In this document: piece by piece, positions 37,943 through 47,909 of the stretch | How the letters are laid out: each line of letters starts with the position of its first letter | How positions within the stretch are numbered: position 1 is the stretch's first letter | Origin: Candidatus Thalassolituus haligoni | GTDB lineage: Bacteria > Pseudomonadota > Gammaproteobacteria > Pseudomonadales > Oceanobacteraceae | Assembly (NCBI RefSeq): GCF_041222825.1 | Contig: NZ_CP139482.1 | Coordinates: 2,511,001 to 2,575,000 of the forward strand | Direction: 5' to 3' | DNA: 64,000 nucleotides | The notes under the pieces: generated by a model | What the model was told of the DNA's origin: nothing | What the model saw: only the letters and a program-made list of their open reading frames with translations | Database searches by the model: none | Translations under genes and position numbers: made by a program

Positions 37943-38869
37943 TTATCGGGCATGGTCGATCTGTTCACACAGCAGGCCGATTTCATCCAGCGCTCTGGGA
38001 GTCATGCGATGCAACTTGTCAGCATCCGGGTGAATGATATAACCATTTTTGACCGCCGGAATGGTACGCCAGCGCTGCCAGTTAACCGCATCGGCATCAA
38101 TGCTGTTATTTCCTTGGTGGCTTGGCTGGATAATCACTTCGGGCATCGAAACAATCACCTGCTCCAGTCCGACCCCAGGGTAATCCTGATTCAGTTGGGC
38201 AAATGGATTGTCAGCCCCACAAAGTGTCAACTGTTGTTGTGGCCAGGCATTAGCCGCCACGGTGGTCAGCGGCCGCGACCAGAGTTCGTAAAACACCCGC
38301 ACCGGCGTCCGCTTGGCAAAGGTGGCGCGCAGTCGCTGCAACTCCTGCTCATAAGCCAAAGCATGCTGTTCGGCACTGGCTTCGTGGCCGGTCAGACGTC
38401 CAAAGTTGCGTAATTCACTGGCGACATCGTCAAGCCGGGTGACGTCGGAATACACCACGTTCAGATGATATTGCTGCAGCCGCTCCAGATCCGCTACCGG
38501 ATTACCGCTACGCCAGGCAATAATGAGGTCGGGTTTCATTTGCAGGATTTTTTCAATCTGCAAACCGGCGTAGGAGCCGACGCGGGGAATGTCATTGGCA
38601 GCGGCTGGATAATCGGCGTATTCGGTAGTGCCGATGATTTGTGCTCCCGCTCCAATGGTATAGAGTAATTCCACAATATGCGGTGCCAAGGCGATAATAC
38701 GCAGCGATGCTCGGGCGTCTGCCGGGTTTGACGTTTTCTGCCCTGTTGCTGGTGCCTGTTTTGCTGATGATAGTTCGGATGCTGGTTCTGTCTGCTGTTC
38801 TGGCTCCGCGCCATGAGCAGCAGACAGAACCAGCAACAGCAGCCAACCCGCCCGATACGGTCGACTCAC
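37943..38869 (-). CDS. btuF: Cobalamin-binding periplasmic protein
   Basis: 308 residues. Signal peptide GWLLLLVLSAAHGAEP, a Glu/Ser/Pro-rich linker, then a class III periplasmic-binding domain: LRIIALAPHIVELLYTIGAGAQIIGTTEYADYP, RVGSYAGLQIEKILQMKPDLIIAW and VFYELWSRPLTTV. It delivers corrinoid to the BtuCD transporter. It is the last gene of the cobalamin operon, overlapping cobO by 4 bp, and is separated from btuCD by the six synthesis genes. Confidence 0.9.
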   Translation of the reverse strand: MSRPYRAGWLLLLVLSAAHGAEPEQQTEPASELSSAKQAPATGQKTSNPADARASLRIIALAPHIVELLYTIGAGAQIIGTTEYADYPAAANDIPRVGSYAGLQIEKILQMKPDLIIAWRSGNPVADLERLQQYHLNVVYSDVTRLDDVASELRNFGRLTGHEASAEQHALAYEQELQRLRATFAKRTPVRVFYELWSRPLTTVAANAWPQQQLTLCGADNPFAQLNQDYPGVGLEQVIVSMPEVIIQPSHQGNNSIDADAVNWQRWRTIPAVKNGYIIHPDADKLHRMTPRALDEIGLLCEQIDHAR

Positions 38870-39483
38870 CAGTCCACGCCTTTACGTGCCTTGATACCAG
38901 CATCAAACGCGTGTTTGACCGGTTGCACCTCACTGACGGTATCGGCCAGCTCGATCAAGCGCGGGTGAGCATCACGCCCGGTAATCACCACGGTTTGTTC
39001 GACCGGGCGATTGGCCAGCGCCGTCAGCACCTCCTCAATATCGAGGTATTCGTAGCTGAGCATATAGGTCAGTTCGTCCAGCAACAGTACGTGAATCTCC
39101 GGGTCGGCCAGAAACACCTTACTGGCCGCCCAGGCTTCCTGAGCGGCAGCGATGTCCTTGTCCCGATCTTGGGTATCCCAGGTAAATCCGGTGCCCATCA
39201 CATGAAACGGCACCCCCAGCTTTTGTAACAAATCCCGTTCGCCACAAGGCCAGGTGCCCTTGACGTATTGCACTACGGCAGTTTTCAGGTCGTATCCGAG
39301 CGCCCGGACAACCGTGCCAAAACCCGAGGTGGACTTGCCTTTGCCATTGCCGGTAATCACGATCAGGGTGCCGCGCTTTTCCTGGGCGGCCTTGACCCGT
39401 TCAGCAACAGCGGCTTGTTGTTGCTGCATTTTGGCTTTGTGTGCTGCATTTTTATCAGGTACTGGATTCACGCGACTCTCCAC
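38866..39483 (-). CDS. cobO: Cob(I)yrinic acid a,c-diamide adenosyltransferase
   Basis: 205 residues, CobA/CobO/BtuR type. P-loop [24 protein letters not shown] at the start, then [47 protein letters not shown] and [17 protein letters not shown]. It transfers the 5'-deoxyadenosyl group from ATP to reduced cobalt. It overlaps cobQ by 29 bp. Confidence 0.95.
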   Translation of the reverse strand: MESRVNPVPDKNAAHKAKMQQQQAAVAERVKAAQEKRGTLIVITGNGKGKSTSGFGTVVRALGYDLKTAVVQYVKGTWPCGERDLLQKLGVPFHVMGTGFTWDTQDRDKDIAAAQEAWAASKVFLADPEIHVLLLDELTYMLSYEYLDIEEVLTALANRPVEQTVVITGRDAHPRLIELADTVSEVQPVKHAFDAGIKARKGVDW

Positions 39484-41020
39484 GGCGATCGGTTTCAGGA
39501 ATGGTTTCAGGGGCGGTGACAGTGGCCGAGGTAAAGGCCAGTAATGTCGCTATATCGAGATGTTCGGCACAGGCACTGGCGATGCGATCCAGCGCCTGTT
39601 CTTGCTGTTGCTGATAGCTGTCTATCCGGTCGGTGGTGGCACCGGCCCACTGCAGTATTTGCTGCAAGGCTTGCGGGGTATCAAACACGCCGTGCAAGTA
39701 GGTGCCGACCACCTGATTGTCGTCACTATAACAGCCGTCCGGTTGACTATCCTGCAGGTAGGCAAAAGGCTGGATTCCCTGTTCATGGAGGTAACGGCTC
39801 CGCCCGGCGTGGATCTGATAACCGGTCACCGGCACGCCGCCAGTATTCTGCCCACGACCAGGCAAAGCCAATTCACCGCTGTCATTGGTCAGAGATTTAT
39901 CCCGATACAGCCGGGTTTCGATGGGTAAATACCCCAGACCAACACGGCTACCCGCAACGCCTTCGACGCCGTCCGGGTCATGAATACCCTGCCCCAGCAG
40001 TTGATAGCCAGCGCAAATCCCCATCACCTTGCCACCGTAACGCAGGTGGCGGGCAATATCGCTGGCCCAGCGGCTGTTACACAACATATCCAGTTCGGCA
40101 CGTACATTCTTGCTGCCCGGCAGGATAATCAAGTCGGCATCGGTCAGTGGCTGACCTGGGCCAACATAGCTGAAATCCACTTGGGGGTGTTGGCGCAGCA
40201 TGTCGAAGTCGGTGTGGTTACTGATACGGGACAGCACCGGCACCTTGACCCGAAGCCGGACATCCCTGGTGTCGAGTTGCTGCTCAATCTCGATGGCATC
40301 CTCTGCTGCCGCAGCCAGATTGGTTAAATAGGGCAACACACCCAACACCGGTTTGCCGGTACGCTGCTGCAACCAGTCAAGACCAGACTGCAACAAGCCA
40401 AGATCACCGCGAAATTTATTGATCACAAAGCCCACCACCCGCTGTTGCTCGGAGGCCGACAAAAGTTCGAGTGTCCCCACCAGCTGGGCGAATACGCCAC
40501 CCCGATCGATATCCGCCACAATAATCACCGGGCAATCCACCGCCTCGGCAAACCCCATATTGGCAATATCGCGGTCGCGCAAATTGATTTCCGCCGGGCT
40601 GCCCGCACCTTCAACCACAATCAGCTCATATTGCTGTTGCAAGCGTTGGTGGGAAGCCAGCACGGCAGTCATCGCGGTGGTTTTGTAATCATGGTAAGCC
40701 GCTGCTTCCATATCGGTGACGGCCTGGCCATGAATAATAACCTGGGCACCGGTATCCGAGTTGGGTTTGAGCAGCACCGGATTCATATCCACATGCGGCT
40801 GCAGACCAGCAGCTCTGGCCTGTAGCGCCTGAGCGCGACCAATTTCGCCACCATCCAGAGTCACCGCGCTGTTTAACGCCATATTTTGCGGCTTGAACGG
40901 CACCACCGCGATACCAAGATCACGAAAGCACCGGCACAATCCCGCCACCAGCAAACTTTTACCGGCATCCGAGGTAGTGCCCTGTACCATCAGGGTGCTG
41001 GGAGATTGCCAGTTATTCAC
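39455..41020 (-). CDS. cobQ: Cobyric acid synthase
   Basis: About 521 residues; amidates four side chains of adenosylcobyrinic acid a,c-diamide. The GTG start ([20 protein letters not shown]) overlaps the previous gene's end and fits the family; the open frame extends to 41167 without support. N-terminal ATPase: [54 protein letters not shown]-terminal glutaminase-like domain: ILPGSKN and [11 protein letters not shown] with the nucleophile Cys, and YLHGVFD with His. Confidence 0.95.
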   Translation of the reverse strand: MNNWQSPSTLMVQGTTSDAGKSLLVAGLCRCFRDLGIAVVPFKPQNMALNSAVTLDGGEIGRAQALQARAAGLQPHVDMNPVLLKPNSDTGAQVIIHGQAVTDMEAAAYHDYKTTAMTAVLASHQRLQQQYELIVVEGAGSPAEINLRDRDIANMGFAEAVDCPVIIVADIDRGGVFAQLVGTLELLSASEQQRVVGFVINKFRGDLGLLQSGLDWLQQRTGKPVLGVLPYLTNLAAAAEDAIEIEQQLDTRDVRLRVKVPVLSRISNHTDFDMLRQHPQVDFSYVGPGQPLTDADLIILPGSKNVRAELDMLCNSRWASDIARHLRYGGKVMGICAGYQLLGQGIHDPDGVEGVAGSRVGLGYLPIETRLYRDKSLTNDSGELALPGRGQNTGGVPVTGYQIHAGRSRYLHEQGIQPFAYLQDSQPDGCYSDDNQVVGTYLHGVFDTPQALQQILQWAGATTDRIDSYQQQQEQALDRIASACAEHLDIATLLAFTSATVTAPETIPETDRRGESRESST

Positions 41021-41684
41021 CACCGTGTTGCCTTTCTGGCTGATCATTGTCAGCCGGTAACCAGCCAATACATTCCACCACCGCAGCGGCCTCCGGGTGG
41101 GCCGGAATACGGATGCGGGTACGGCTGCCGTAATGGATCGACAGCGAGGAATACCAACTGCCATCACGCCAGTCGACCGGGAGTAAATAACCGAGAATCA
41201 AACGAATAACGGCGCTATGACAAACCACCACGGTATGGCCGCCAGCGCCCTGCTTGAGCACCTGGTTCCAGCCACGAACCACCCGTTCATAGACCTGTTC
41301 AATTCGCTCTCCCCCAGGTGGTGGATTGCCTGCCGGAAACTGGCTAAAGGCTTCCAGTTCGCTCCAGCCGTCGGGGTTGTCCTCTGGCGTACCGAACAAC
41401 ACGTCAAACGGAATGCCATCCCAGTCGCCAAAATCGTATTCGCGTAATTCAGCAATAATCGCCAGCGTCAGCCCTTGCTGTTGCGACCAGTGCGTGGCGA
41501 AGGCCTGGCAGCGCTGCAGCGGCGAGCTGACGACACTGACCGGGGCCGAAATAGCAGCAAACGCACGTTCCAGCTGCTGCCAGCCAGCGTTACTAAGGGC
41601 AACATCGGTGCTGCCATACAGCGCTGGCTCACCCGCTACCGCTCCATGACGAACGAGATCAATGATCGTATCCCCTGTAGTCAT
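41013..41684 (-). CDS. cobC: Alpha-ribazole phosphatase-like histidine phosphatase
   Basis: 223 residues of the phosphoglycerate-mutase-like family: phosphohistidine motif [11 protein letters not shown] at the N terminus, [21 protein letters not shown], and [13 protein letters not shown] with the second His. In this operon the likely substrate is alpha-ribazole 5'-phosphate or cobalamin 5'-phosphate. It lies 3 bp after cobU. Confidence 0.87.
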   Translation of the reverse strand: MTTGDTIIDLVRHGAVAGEPALYGSTDVALSNAGWQQLERAFAAISAPVSVVSSPLQRCQAFATHWSQQQGLTLAIIAELREYDFGDWDGIPFDVLFGTPEDNPDGWSELEAFSQFPAGNPPPGGERIEQVYERVVRGWNQVLKQGAGGHTVVVCHSAVIRLILGYLLPVDWRDGSWYSSLSIHYGSRTRIRIPAHPEAAAVVECIGWLPADNDQPERQHGGE

Positions 41685-41687
41685 GCT

Positions 41688-42212
41688 TTATACCTCTTTC
41701 ACGGTCAGTGGTAGCCCGGCAACCACCAGGGTTACCCGGTCGGCAATGGCTGCCAAGGCCTGATTCAACCACCCGGCCTGATCGACAAACGCCCGGCTGA
41801 CTCCGCCCGCAGGCACCACCCCAAATCCGATTTCATTAGCGATCAGCACAACATCCATACGGCATTGCTGTAGCGCCTGGGTCATTTGAGCGAACAGCGC
41901 CGGAAAATCCTGTTCAGGTAAGTGATAAAACTGGTTGTTGAGCCACAACGTCAGGCAATCCACCAGAATAACGCCAGTACCTGATTGCTGATTCAAATAC
42001 TCTGCCAGTGCCAGAGGGACTTCAGCTAGCTGCCAGTCTTCCCCCCTTTCCTGCTGATGTCGTTCTATTCTGCTGGTCATTTCGTCATCGAAGGGCGTCG
42101 CCGTCGCCACAAAATATTGATCCACGCCTTGCTGTATCGCCAGAGCACTGGCCACCGCTAACCCGTAACGGGATTTGCCAGAGCGGGCACCACCGAGGAT
42201 TAAATGAATCAT
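41688..42212 (-). CDS. cobU: Adenosylcobinamide kinase/guanylyltransferase
   Basis: About 174 residues from ATG (MIHLILGGARSGKSRYG), which overlaps the cobS stop as ATGA; the upstream frame to 42293 is cobS-strand leftover. P-loop GGARSGKS, then YFVATATPFDDEMTSRIERHQQERG with the guanylylated-His region, ILVDCLTLWLNN and VLIANEIGFGVVP. It makes adenosylcobinamide-GDP for cobS. Confidence 0.95.
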   Translation of the reverse strand: MIHLILGGARSGKSRYGLAVASALAIQQGVDQYFVATATPFDDEMTSRIERHQQERGEDWQLAEVPLALAEYLNQQSGTGVILVDCLTLWLNNQFYHLPEQDFPALFAQMTQALQQCRMDVVLIANEIGFGVVPAGGVSRAFVDQAGWLNQALAAIADRVTLVVAGLPLTVKEV

Positions 42213-43003
42213 GTCAGGTATCCATGTTGGGCCAGGGCGAGTAATACCGTATAGATCAACAGTTCCTGCAGCTGCTGGGCGGCACCGAGACAATCACCGG
42301 TGAAGCCGTGCAGGTGCTTTTGCATCCATTGTTTGAGCAGCTGGCGCATTACCACAACAGCAGCGATCACCGTCAGGGCCGACCAGAACGGCAACCACAA
42401 CAGGCCTATTGTCCCGGTTATCAGCACCTGCGCCAACAAGACCGCATTCATCGGCTGTGCCAGCGGATCACTTTTACTGCTGCCGGGTGCCGAGACATAA
42501 GGCAGATCTTGTGCATGAGTAATTGCCAGCGCACGGGAGAAGGGATAACCAATAACCAGCGCCAGCAGCAATTCTCCCTGACCTGCGAGACTCACCAGCA
42601 GGACAAACTTGAACAGCAAGGCCAGTATCAAGGCGCTGCTGCCGTAGGTGCCAAGCCGACTGTCCTTGAGAATGGTGAGCTTGTGCTGCTGCTCCAGTCC
42701 GCCGTAAAAACCATCAAAACAGTCGGCCAGACCGTCTTCATGCAACGCCCCGGTCAACAGCAAACTGGTGATCAGCAGTACACAAACCGCAGGCAGCGTC
42801 CCCAGACCGGCCTCAGCCAGCAGGAACACAACCGTCAGCAACCCGGCCAGCAGCCAACCCACCAAGGGAAAATAGCCCAGCGCCTTGTGCATATTGTCCG
42901 TGCTGTATGGCAACTGACGGCTCATCGGCAAACGGGTCAAAAAACCCAGCGCCAACTGCAAGCGCTGCCCGTGTTGTCGCAGCAGCAAGGTCATCGCAGC
43001 CAT
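42209..43003 (-). CDS. cobS: Adenosylcobinamide-GDP ribazoletransferase
   Basis: 264 residues, integral inner-membrane enzyme joining adenosylcobinamide-GDP and alpha-ribazole (phosphate). FLTRLPM, ALGYFPLVGWLLAG, ALHEDGLADCFDGFYGG (the metal-binding Asp-rich motif) and KDSRLGTYGSSALILALLFKF are diagnostic. The start ATG shares one base with the cobT stop. Confidence 0.95.
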   Translation of the reverse strand: MAAMTLLLRQHGQRLQLALGFLTRLPMSRQLPYSTDNMHKALGYFPLVGWLLAGLLTVVFLLAEAGLGTLPAVCVLLITSLLLTGALHEDGLADCFDGFYGGLEQQHKLTILKDSRLGTYGSSALILALLFKFVLLVSLAGQGELLLALVIGYPFSRALAITHAQDLPYVSAPGSSKSDPLAQPMNAVLLAQVLITGTIGLLWLPFWSALTVIAAVVVMRQLLKQWMQKHLHGFTGDCLGAAQQLQELLIYTVLLALAQHGYLT

Positions 43004-44073
43004 TACACCTCCACCCCGGCGCTGGCGAAGGTCGCCATATCGTTATAAAACGCAGCCGCAGCCCGCAGTAATGGCAGCGCCAATGCGGCACCGGTGCCTT
43101 CTCCCAGGCGCAAACCGAGACTCAGTAAAGGACGTGCATTCAGCGCCTGTAACGTCAAGCCATGTGCCGACTCAGCCGATTGATGGCAAAACACCAGATA
43201 GTCCCGGCAGTTGGGTGCCATACGACAAGCCAGCAGTGCCGCCACCGACACAATAAAACCATCAACCAGAATCGTCGCCCGCTGCTCTGCCGCCGCCAGC
43301 ATCGCCCCCACCATCTGGACAATTTCAAACCCGCCAGCTTCCTGCATGGCAATGTCAGCAGTCACCTCCGGGTGCATGGATCGAATCCGCTGAACGGCCT
43401 GATGAATCAGTTCACGTTTGAGCTGCAGCTGGTCATCGTTGATTCCGGTTCCGCGCCCAACCACACGGTCTACCGCTATATTTTCCAGTAACGCCAGCAC
43501 AGCCGAGGCGGAACTGGTATTACCGATGCCCATTTCGCCAAAGCCCAGTACATTTGATCCGGCGCTGATCTGGTCTCGGGCAACGTCAGCGCCATATCGC
43601 AGCGCTTGCTGACACTGCGCCGCTGTCATCGCCGCATGCTGGGAGAAATCATCGGTTCCAGCACTGACCCTGCGCGTCAACAACAACGGATGATCCGAAC
43701 AGACCGGGCTGATCATGCCCGCATCAATCACCATCAGCGCCATCTCATTGGCCTGGCAAAAACAATTGATCGCCGCGCCACCGGCAAGAAAATTACGAAC
43801 CATCTGTTCGGTCACCGTTTGCGGAGCAATACTGATCGGATGACCAGCAATGCCATGGTCAGCTGCAAACACCAGCATGGTCGGCCGGACAATGTTAATA
43901 CGGCCAGCAGCAACGCCATCAAGGGTCTGGGTCTGGATCTGTGCCAGCCTGGCCGCCAACCCTTCCAGTTCTCCCAACGACCCCAACGGTTTGGTTTTTT
44001 CATCAATCCGCTGTTGTATGTGTGTCAGCCAGGTATTCCCGACGGCTTGAATATCAAAATGAACAGCTTGCAT
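43003..44073 (-). CDS. cobT: Nicotinate-nucleotide-dimethylbenzimidazole phosphoribosyltransferase
   Basis: 356 residues; makes alpha-ribazole phosphate, activating the lower ligand of cobalamin. KTKPLGSLGELEGLAARLAQIQ, VFAADHGIAGHPISIAPQTVTEQMV, FLAGGAAINCFCQ, GFGEMGIGNTSSASAVLALL and GLRLGEGTGAALALPLLRAA are the family blocks, with the last Glu acting as catalytic base. It lies 14 bp after btuC. Confidence 0.96.
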   Translation of the reverse strand: MQAVHFDIQAVGNTWLTHIQQRIDEKTKPLGSLGELEGLAARLAQIQTQTLDGVAAGRINIVRPTMLVFAADHGIAGHPISIAPQTVTEQMVRNFLAGGAAINCFCQANEMALMVIDAGMISPVCSDHPLLLTRRVSAGTDDFSQHAAMTAAQCQQALRYGADVARDQISAGSNVLGFGEMGIGNTSSASAVLALLENIAVDRVVGRGTGINDDQLQLKRELIHQAVQRIRSMHPEVTADIAMQEAGGFEIVQMVGAMLAAAEQRATILVDGFIVSVAALLACRMAPNCRDYLVFCHQSAESAHGLTLQALNARPLLSLGLRLGEGTGAALALPLLRAAAAFYNDMATFASAGVEV

Positions 44074-44087
44074 AAACCGGGCTCCGC

Positions 44088-45110
44088 TCAGTCCAAACGC
44101 TGACGCATAACAATCAGAAAAAACACACTGCCAATCGCCGAGGTGATAATACCGATGGGAATTTCCTGACTGGCAACCGCCGATCGGGCAATCACATCAA
44201 CCCATACCAGAAAGGTACTGCCGAGTAACAAACACCCCAGAATCAGTGTTCGGGTCGTCACCCCCAGCCAACGCCGCACAATATGGGGAATCATCAGACC
44301 AACAAAACCGATACCACCGCAGTAGGCCACCACCGCTGCCGTCAGAGCGGCGCACATCACCAGAGCCAAGGCCCGCAGTCGAACCGCATCAACCCCCAGC
44401 GTCCGGGCATTGTCATCGCCGAGCAGCATGGCGTCGAAATGTCGTCCCAACAGCAATAAAACAGCACTACAAATCAGCACTACGGGAAAGAGCAGCAACA
44501 GATGACTGCTTTCCACTCTGGCAAGACTGCCCATCAGCCAGAACAATACTTTATTGGCCGCAAACGGCTCGCCCACAAACAGAATAAAATGCGTCAGCGA
44601 ACCCAGCATCAGTGAAATGGCAACGCCTCCCAATAACAACTGCTCGGAGCTGCGGGCAAACGAAGTGACTGCCAGTATCTGTACCAGCATCACCGCAAAC
44701 AGTGCACCGCCAAACGCAGCAATCGGCAAAGCGGTTGCCGTCGGTAACCAACCCAGCAACCCCGCCAGCAGCGGATGCTGGGCCAGTGCCGAGCCCATCA
44801 GCACCGTGACCACACTGGCACCCAATCCGGCGCCCGCGACCACCCCAAACAAGTAAGGATCCGCCAGGCCATTACGTGTGACGTTCTGCAAAGATGCTCC
44901 GGCAATAGCCAGCCCGGCGCCGACCAAAACCCCCGCAGCAACTCTTGGCAAACGCAAGTCGGTAAAAATCAACTGATCCAGTGGATCAACAGGCAAACCG
45001 ACGAGGCAATGCCAAACCGTATCCAGTGACAAATTGGCAGAGCCAAAAAACAGCGCAGCCAGCGGTGATAACACCGCTACGGCCAGCAACCACCACCAAC
45101 GCTGCCTCAT
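44088..45110 (-). CDS. btuC: Corrinoid ABC transporter permease
   Basis: 340 residues of the FecCD/BtuC family with about ten membrane spans: DLRLPRVAAGVLVGAGLAIAGASLQNVTRNGLADPYLFG near the front, GGVAISLMLG in the middle and CGGIGFVGLMIPHIVRRW with the coupling loop that meets the ATPase. Cobalamin rather than iron is inferred from the riboswitch and operon. It overlaps btuD by 4 bp. Confidence 0.92.
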   Translation of the reverse strand: MRQRWWWLLAVAVLSPLAALFFGSANLSLDTVWHCLVGLPVDPLDQLIFTDLRLPRVAAGVLVGAGLAIAGASLQNVTRNGLADPYLFGVVAGAGLGASVVTVLMGSALAQHPLLAGLLGWLPTATALPIAAFGGALFAVMLVQILAVTSFARSSEQLLLGGVAISLMLGSLTHFILFVGEPFAANKVLFWLMGSLARVESSHLLLLFPVVLICSAVLLLLGRHFDAMLLGDDNARTLGVDAVRLRALALVMCAALTAAVVAYCGGIGFVGLMIPHIVRRWLGVTTRTLILGCLLLGSTFLVWVDVIARSAVASQEIPIGIITSAIGSVFFLIVMRQRLD

Positions 45111-45931
45111 CGCCGTTTATCCCGCGTTTGAACGGTTAAGGGCAAGGGTGAAAAATCCACCCGTAACGCCCGGTCGTCGTGGCGACGAACCGCACAAGGC
45201 AAGCGAAAAACACGCTCTAGACGCTCCGGCACCAACACACTGTCCGGCGTCCCGAAAGCCACCTGCTCGCCATTTTCCAACAGCAACAGCTGATCACAGT
45301 AGTGCGCGGACAAATTGAGGTCATGCAAACTCATGACCACCGTCAGCCCGGTATCACGTGCCAGCTGGCCCAGCAAGGCCAGCACGTCGTGCTGGAAATA
45401 CACATCGAGATGGTTAACAGGTTCATCCAGTACAATCAGTTCCGCCCGCTGCACCAGGGCACGGGCAATCAGGCCGCGTTGTTGCTCGCCGCCAGACAGG
45501 GTCGAAAATACACGGGTTGACTTTTCTGCCAGACCAACACGCTCCAGCGCCTGATCGATCCGCTCGTCATCGGCTGCTGACTGCCGTCCCAACAAGGATT
45601 GGTGCGGCAACAACCCCATGCGTACCATTTGCCGCAGACTGAGGGCAAAGACCGCATCGTTCAGCTGGTTCACAACCGCGATACGCCGGGCACGCTGATT
45701 CAGGCTGTAATCGGACAATGGCCGATCTTGCCAGGCCAGCGTAGTCGCCGTTATCTGTCCAGTTAACTGACCCGACAACGCCAGCAGCAAACTGGTCTTG
45801 CCAGCACCGTTCGGGCCAAGCACACCCAGCACGGAACCGGCAGGCAGTGAAAAAGAGAGACATTTCAGAATCGGTTGCTGATCAATCGTGAGCCTCAGCT
45901 CGTCAACCACCAGACCGGAACAGCCAACCAT
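45107..45931 (-). CDS. btuD: Corrinoid ABC transporter ATPase
   Basis: 274 residues from ATG at MVGCSGLVVDELRL; the open frame to 46051 runs into the riboswitch leader. Walker A GPNGAGKTSLL, Q-loop VNQLND, signature LSGGEQQRGLIA, Walker B ELIVLDEPVNHLD, and the switch His in SLHDLN. First gene after the cobalamin riboswitch; powers import through BtuC. Confidence 0.93.
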   Translation of the reverse strand: MVGCSGLVVDELRLTIDQQPILKCLSFSLPAGSVLGVLGPNGAGKTSLLLALSGQLTGQITATTLAWQDRPLSDYSLNQRARRIAVVNQLNDAVFALSLRQMVRMGLLPHQSLLGRQSAADDERIDQALERVGLAEKSTRVFSTLSGGEQQRGLIARALVQRAELIVLDEPVNHLDVYFQHDVLALLGQLARDTGLTVVMSLHDLNLSAHYCDQLLLLENGEQVAFGTPDSVLVPERLERVFRLPCAVRRHDDRALRVDFSPLPLTVQTRDKRR

Positions 45932-46089
45932 GGAAGCACCAGATAACAAGAGTTCATGCCCAGGATTGCCATCCAACACCGTCGACTGTCGACAAACTGC
46001 ATCAACAGGGAAAGGAGATGGCTCGTGTATTCCCGCACGAACAAAATTCAAGAGACAGAATCATTTATTGACCAGACATCACAGCGCGC

Positions 46090-46242
46090 CCACGCCGAAT
46101 GTCGGCCAAACAATTCCCAGGCTGGTATCTGACTTTCCCCTGCCCGTTACGGCCAGAGAATTACAGTTGCGGGTACAGTCCCGGAGTTGCACCGGATTCC
46201 CAATTAAATCAGGCCGCCACGGCAGCCTGACACCTGTTTGAT
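46090..46242 (-). ncRNA. Cobalamin riboswitch
   Basis: On the minus strand: GGGAATCCGGTGCAACTCCGG, GACTGTACCCGCAACTGTAA and the B12 box AGTCAGATACCAGCCTG (about 46136-46118), in canonical order and spacing. It lies about 160 nt before btuD and should lower expression of the whole nine-gene operon when adenosylcobalamin is abundant. Confidence 0.95.
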
Positions 46243-46987
46243 AGCGGCGGACTATATCAGCAAAGCAAAATCCATACGATGGCTAATCGCTACAGGACAC
46301 TCCTTGCGCTACAGGACACTCCTTGCATAGCCGATGCCTTTCACAGCAGAAAATTCACTGACCTCCAAGGATATTTAAAAAATCAGACCCAGCGCCCAAT
46401 CTGTCTAGAAAGCAACCAGCAAACGAGTAAACCAACAGCAAACAGCGCTATGCTTATTATCAGTAACTCTATTTATGGGCTGGTCGACAAACCGGGTAGC
46501 TGGACGTCTCCGGGTAAGTCCGTAGCGGTTTGGACTGCCCCTAAACACATTCAGATTGAGAGACTAGGAGCCTCGCAGGAAAGACGGGGCTGAGCGATTT
46601 TTGCGTAAATTTGAGGCGAATAGTGGTTCTATTCAACAAGAATTTGCGCAAAAAAGAGCCACATTCAGTATTTCCACAATAGGACATTCCCAAGCCCGAC
46701 AGACTCCTGGATACGAGCAACCATAGCGGCAAGTGCAGATCCTGCGTCAAACAATCAGACATATACCGCCATGTTGAGGTGAAAGGCAGACCATCAAGAC
46801 AGTTACTGCGAGAAATATCTATTGATAAGGACATTAGTTGATTTTGACCTTAGTACACGCTATTTTTTTGCTGCATTGTAGAGCAATCAAATAACCCGAC
46901 TGTCGTTCTCTCCAAGCTTATAAGCACCAGCGCGTTTGACGGTGAAGGTTAATCGTCACGCTGGAGGGAATTCACGGAGGAATTCAC
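46243..46987. other. Non-coding stretch between the riboswitch and a PilJ-domain gene
   Basis: About 745 bp. The operon promoter should be near 46250-46330 on the minus strand. The region 46560-46720, with AGGAGTCTGTC (minus) resembling sequence before fecI near 32072, might be IS or MITE debris; I could not establish it. No gene is called. Confidence 0.4.
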
Positions 46988-47800
46988 ATGCTTCTGATCT
47001 TCTTTCTCGCATTAATCTGGTTTTTCTGGATCAAGCGACCGAAAAAGAACGCTTACACCGCTGGCAGGGACAATACTGTCGCAACAATGACAGGCAGTCT
47101 GATAATGCTCAGCCAGCGAATGATGAAAGATCATCTGATGATTGGTGCCGGAATCAGCCCTCGCTCCGCCAGCAGCCAGCGCGACGTCAGCGTCATGCTG
47201 TTTGAACAACGCCTGGCACGACTGATGGAAGATGAATCCAGTGACGTTATTCAGGAACTGCTGATCAATACGCAGTCTGTGTGGGAAACTCACCGTAAAC
47301 ATATTCTGGCACGGCCGGATCACAATCTTATTGGTACGCTGATCCAGGAAAATGACCGCCTACTGGCGTTGTGTGATGATGTAGCTCGTAGCAAAGCAGA
47401 CCAGCAAGGCCATCATGGCGCCAAAATGGTCTACCTTGCAGGCAGACAACGCATGCTGTCGCAACGCATTGCCAGAAATTGTATCGCCATTTACTGGGGC
47501 TATGACAACCAATGGATACATTCCGATCTGGATGCCTCCATTGCCTTGTTCGACCACACGCTTCGAGAGCTGATGCATTCGCGCTTTACCACGCCACAAC
47601 TGGCGGTATCACTGGAATCGGCCGCGTCATTTTGGATGACCTCAAAAGCCACCTTTCGCCTGTTTCAGGAAAGTGCCAATAAACGCAAGGAAGTCCCGCA
47701 TATCCACGAGATGACTGAAACCCTGCTGGCCAAGCTGGATAAGATCACCAGCCAGTACGAGGCCGTGCTCGTCGGAGAATTACCTCCAGATCAATCCTGA
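46988..47800 (+). CDS. Membrane-anchored stand-alone PilJ-domain protein
   Basis: 270 residues. One N-terminal span (residues 2-16, LLIFFLALIWFFWIK), then two copies of the PilJ-type ligand module: TGSLIMLSQRMMKDHLMIGAG near residue 35 and YLAGRQRMLSQRIARNCIAIYWGY near 145. PilJ modules are the periplasmic sensors of chemoreceptors, but here no HAMP or signalling domain follows. The start is supported by GGAGG seven bases upstream. A paralogue lies at 61378. Role unknown. Confidence 0.82.
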   Translation: MLLIFFLALIWFFWIKRPKKNAYTAGRDNTVATMTGSLIMLSQRMMKDHLMIGAGISPRSASSQRDVSVMLFEQRLARLMEDESSDVIQELLINTQSVWETHRKHILARPDHNLIGTLIQENDRLLALCDDVARSKADQQGHHGAKMVYLAGRQRMLSQRIARNCIAIYWGYDNQWIHSDLDASIALFDHTLRELMHSRFTTPQLAVSLESAASFWMTSKATFRLFQESANKRKEVPHIHEMTETLLAKLDKITSQYEAVLVGELPPDQS

Positions 47801-47909
47801 TAATCCGTTAACAAGGATCTCTGCCGGAGCCGTAAGCGGCGCAGGACAGAGGCCAAACTCAGTCCTGCGTATTTGGTACTACGGTTTAACAACCCCCAGA
47901 TTCAGATTA

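Noticed and set aside
42308..43048. 246-codon plus-strand Gln-rich frame opposite cobS
   Set aside because: Antisense shadow; cobS motifs are unambiguous.
46541..46834. 97-codon minus-strand frame in the gap before the PilJ-domain gene
   Set aside because: No clear start or family; sequence may be IS debris but this could not be shown.
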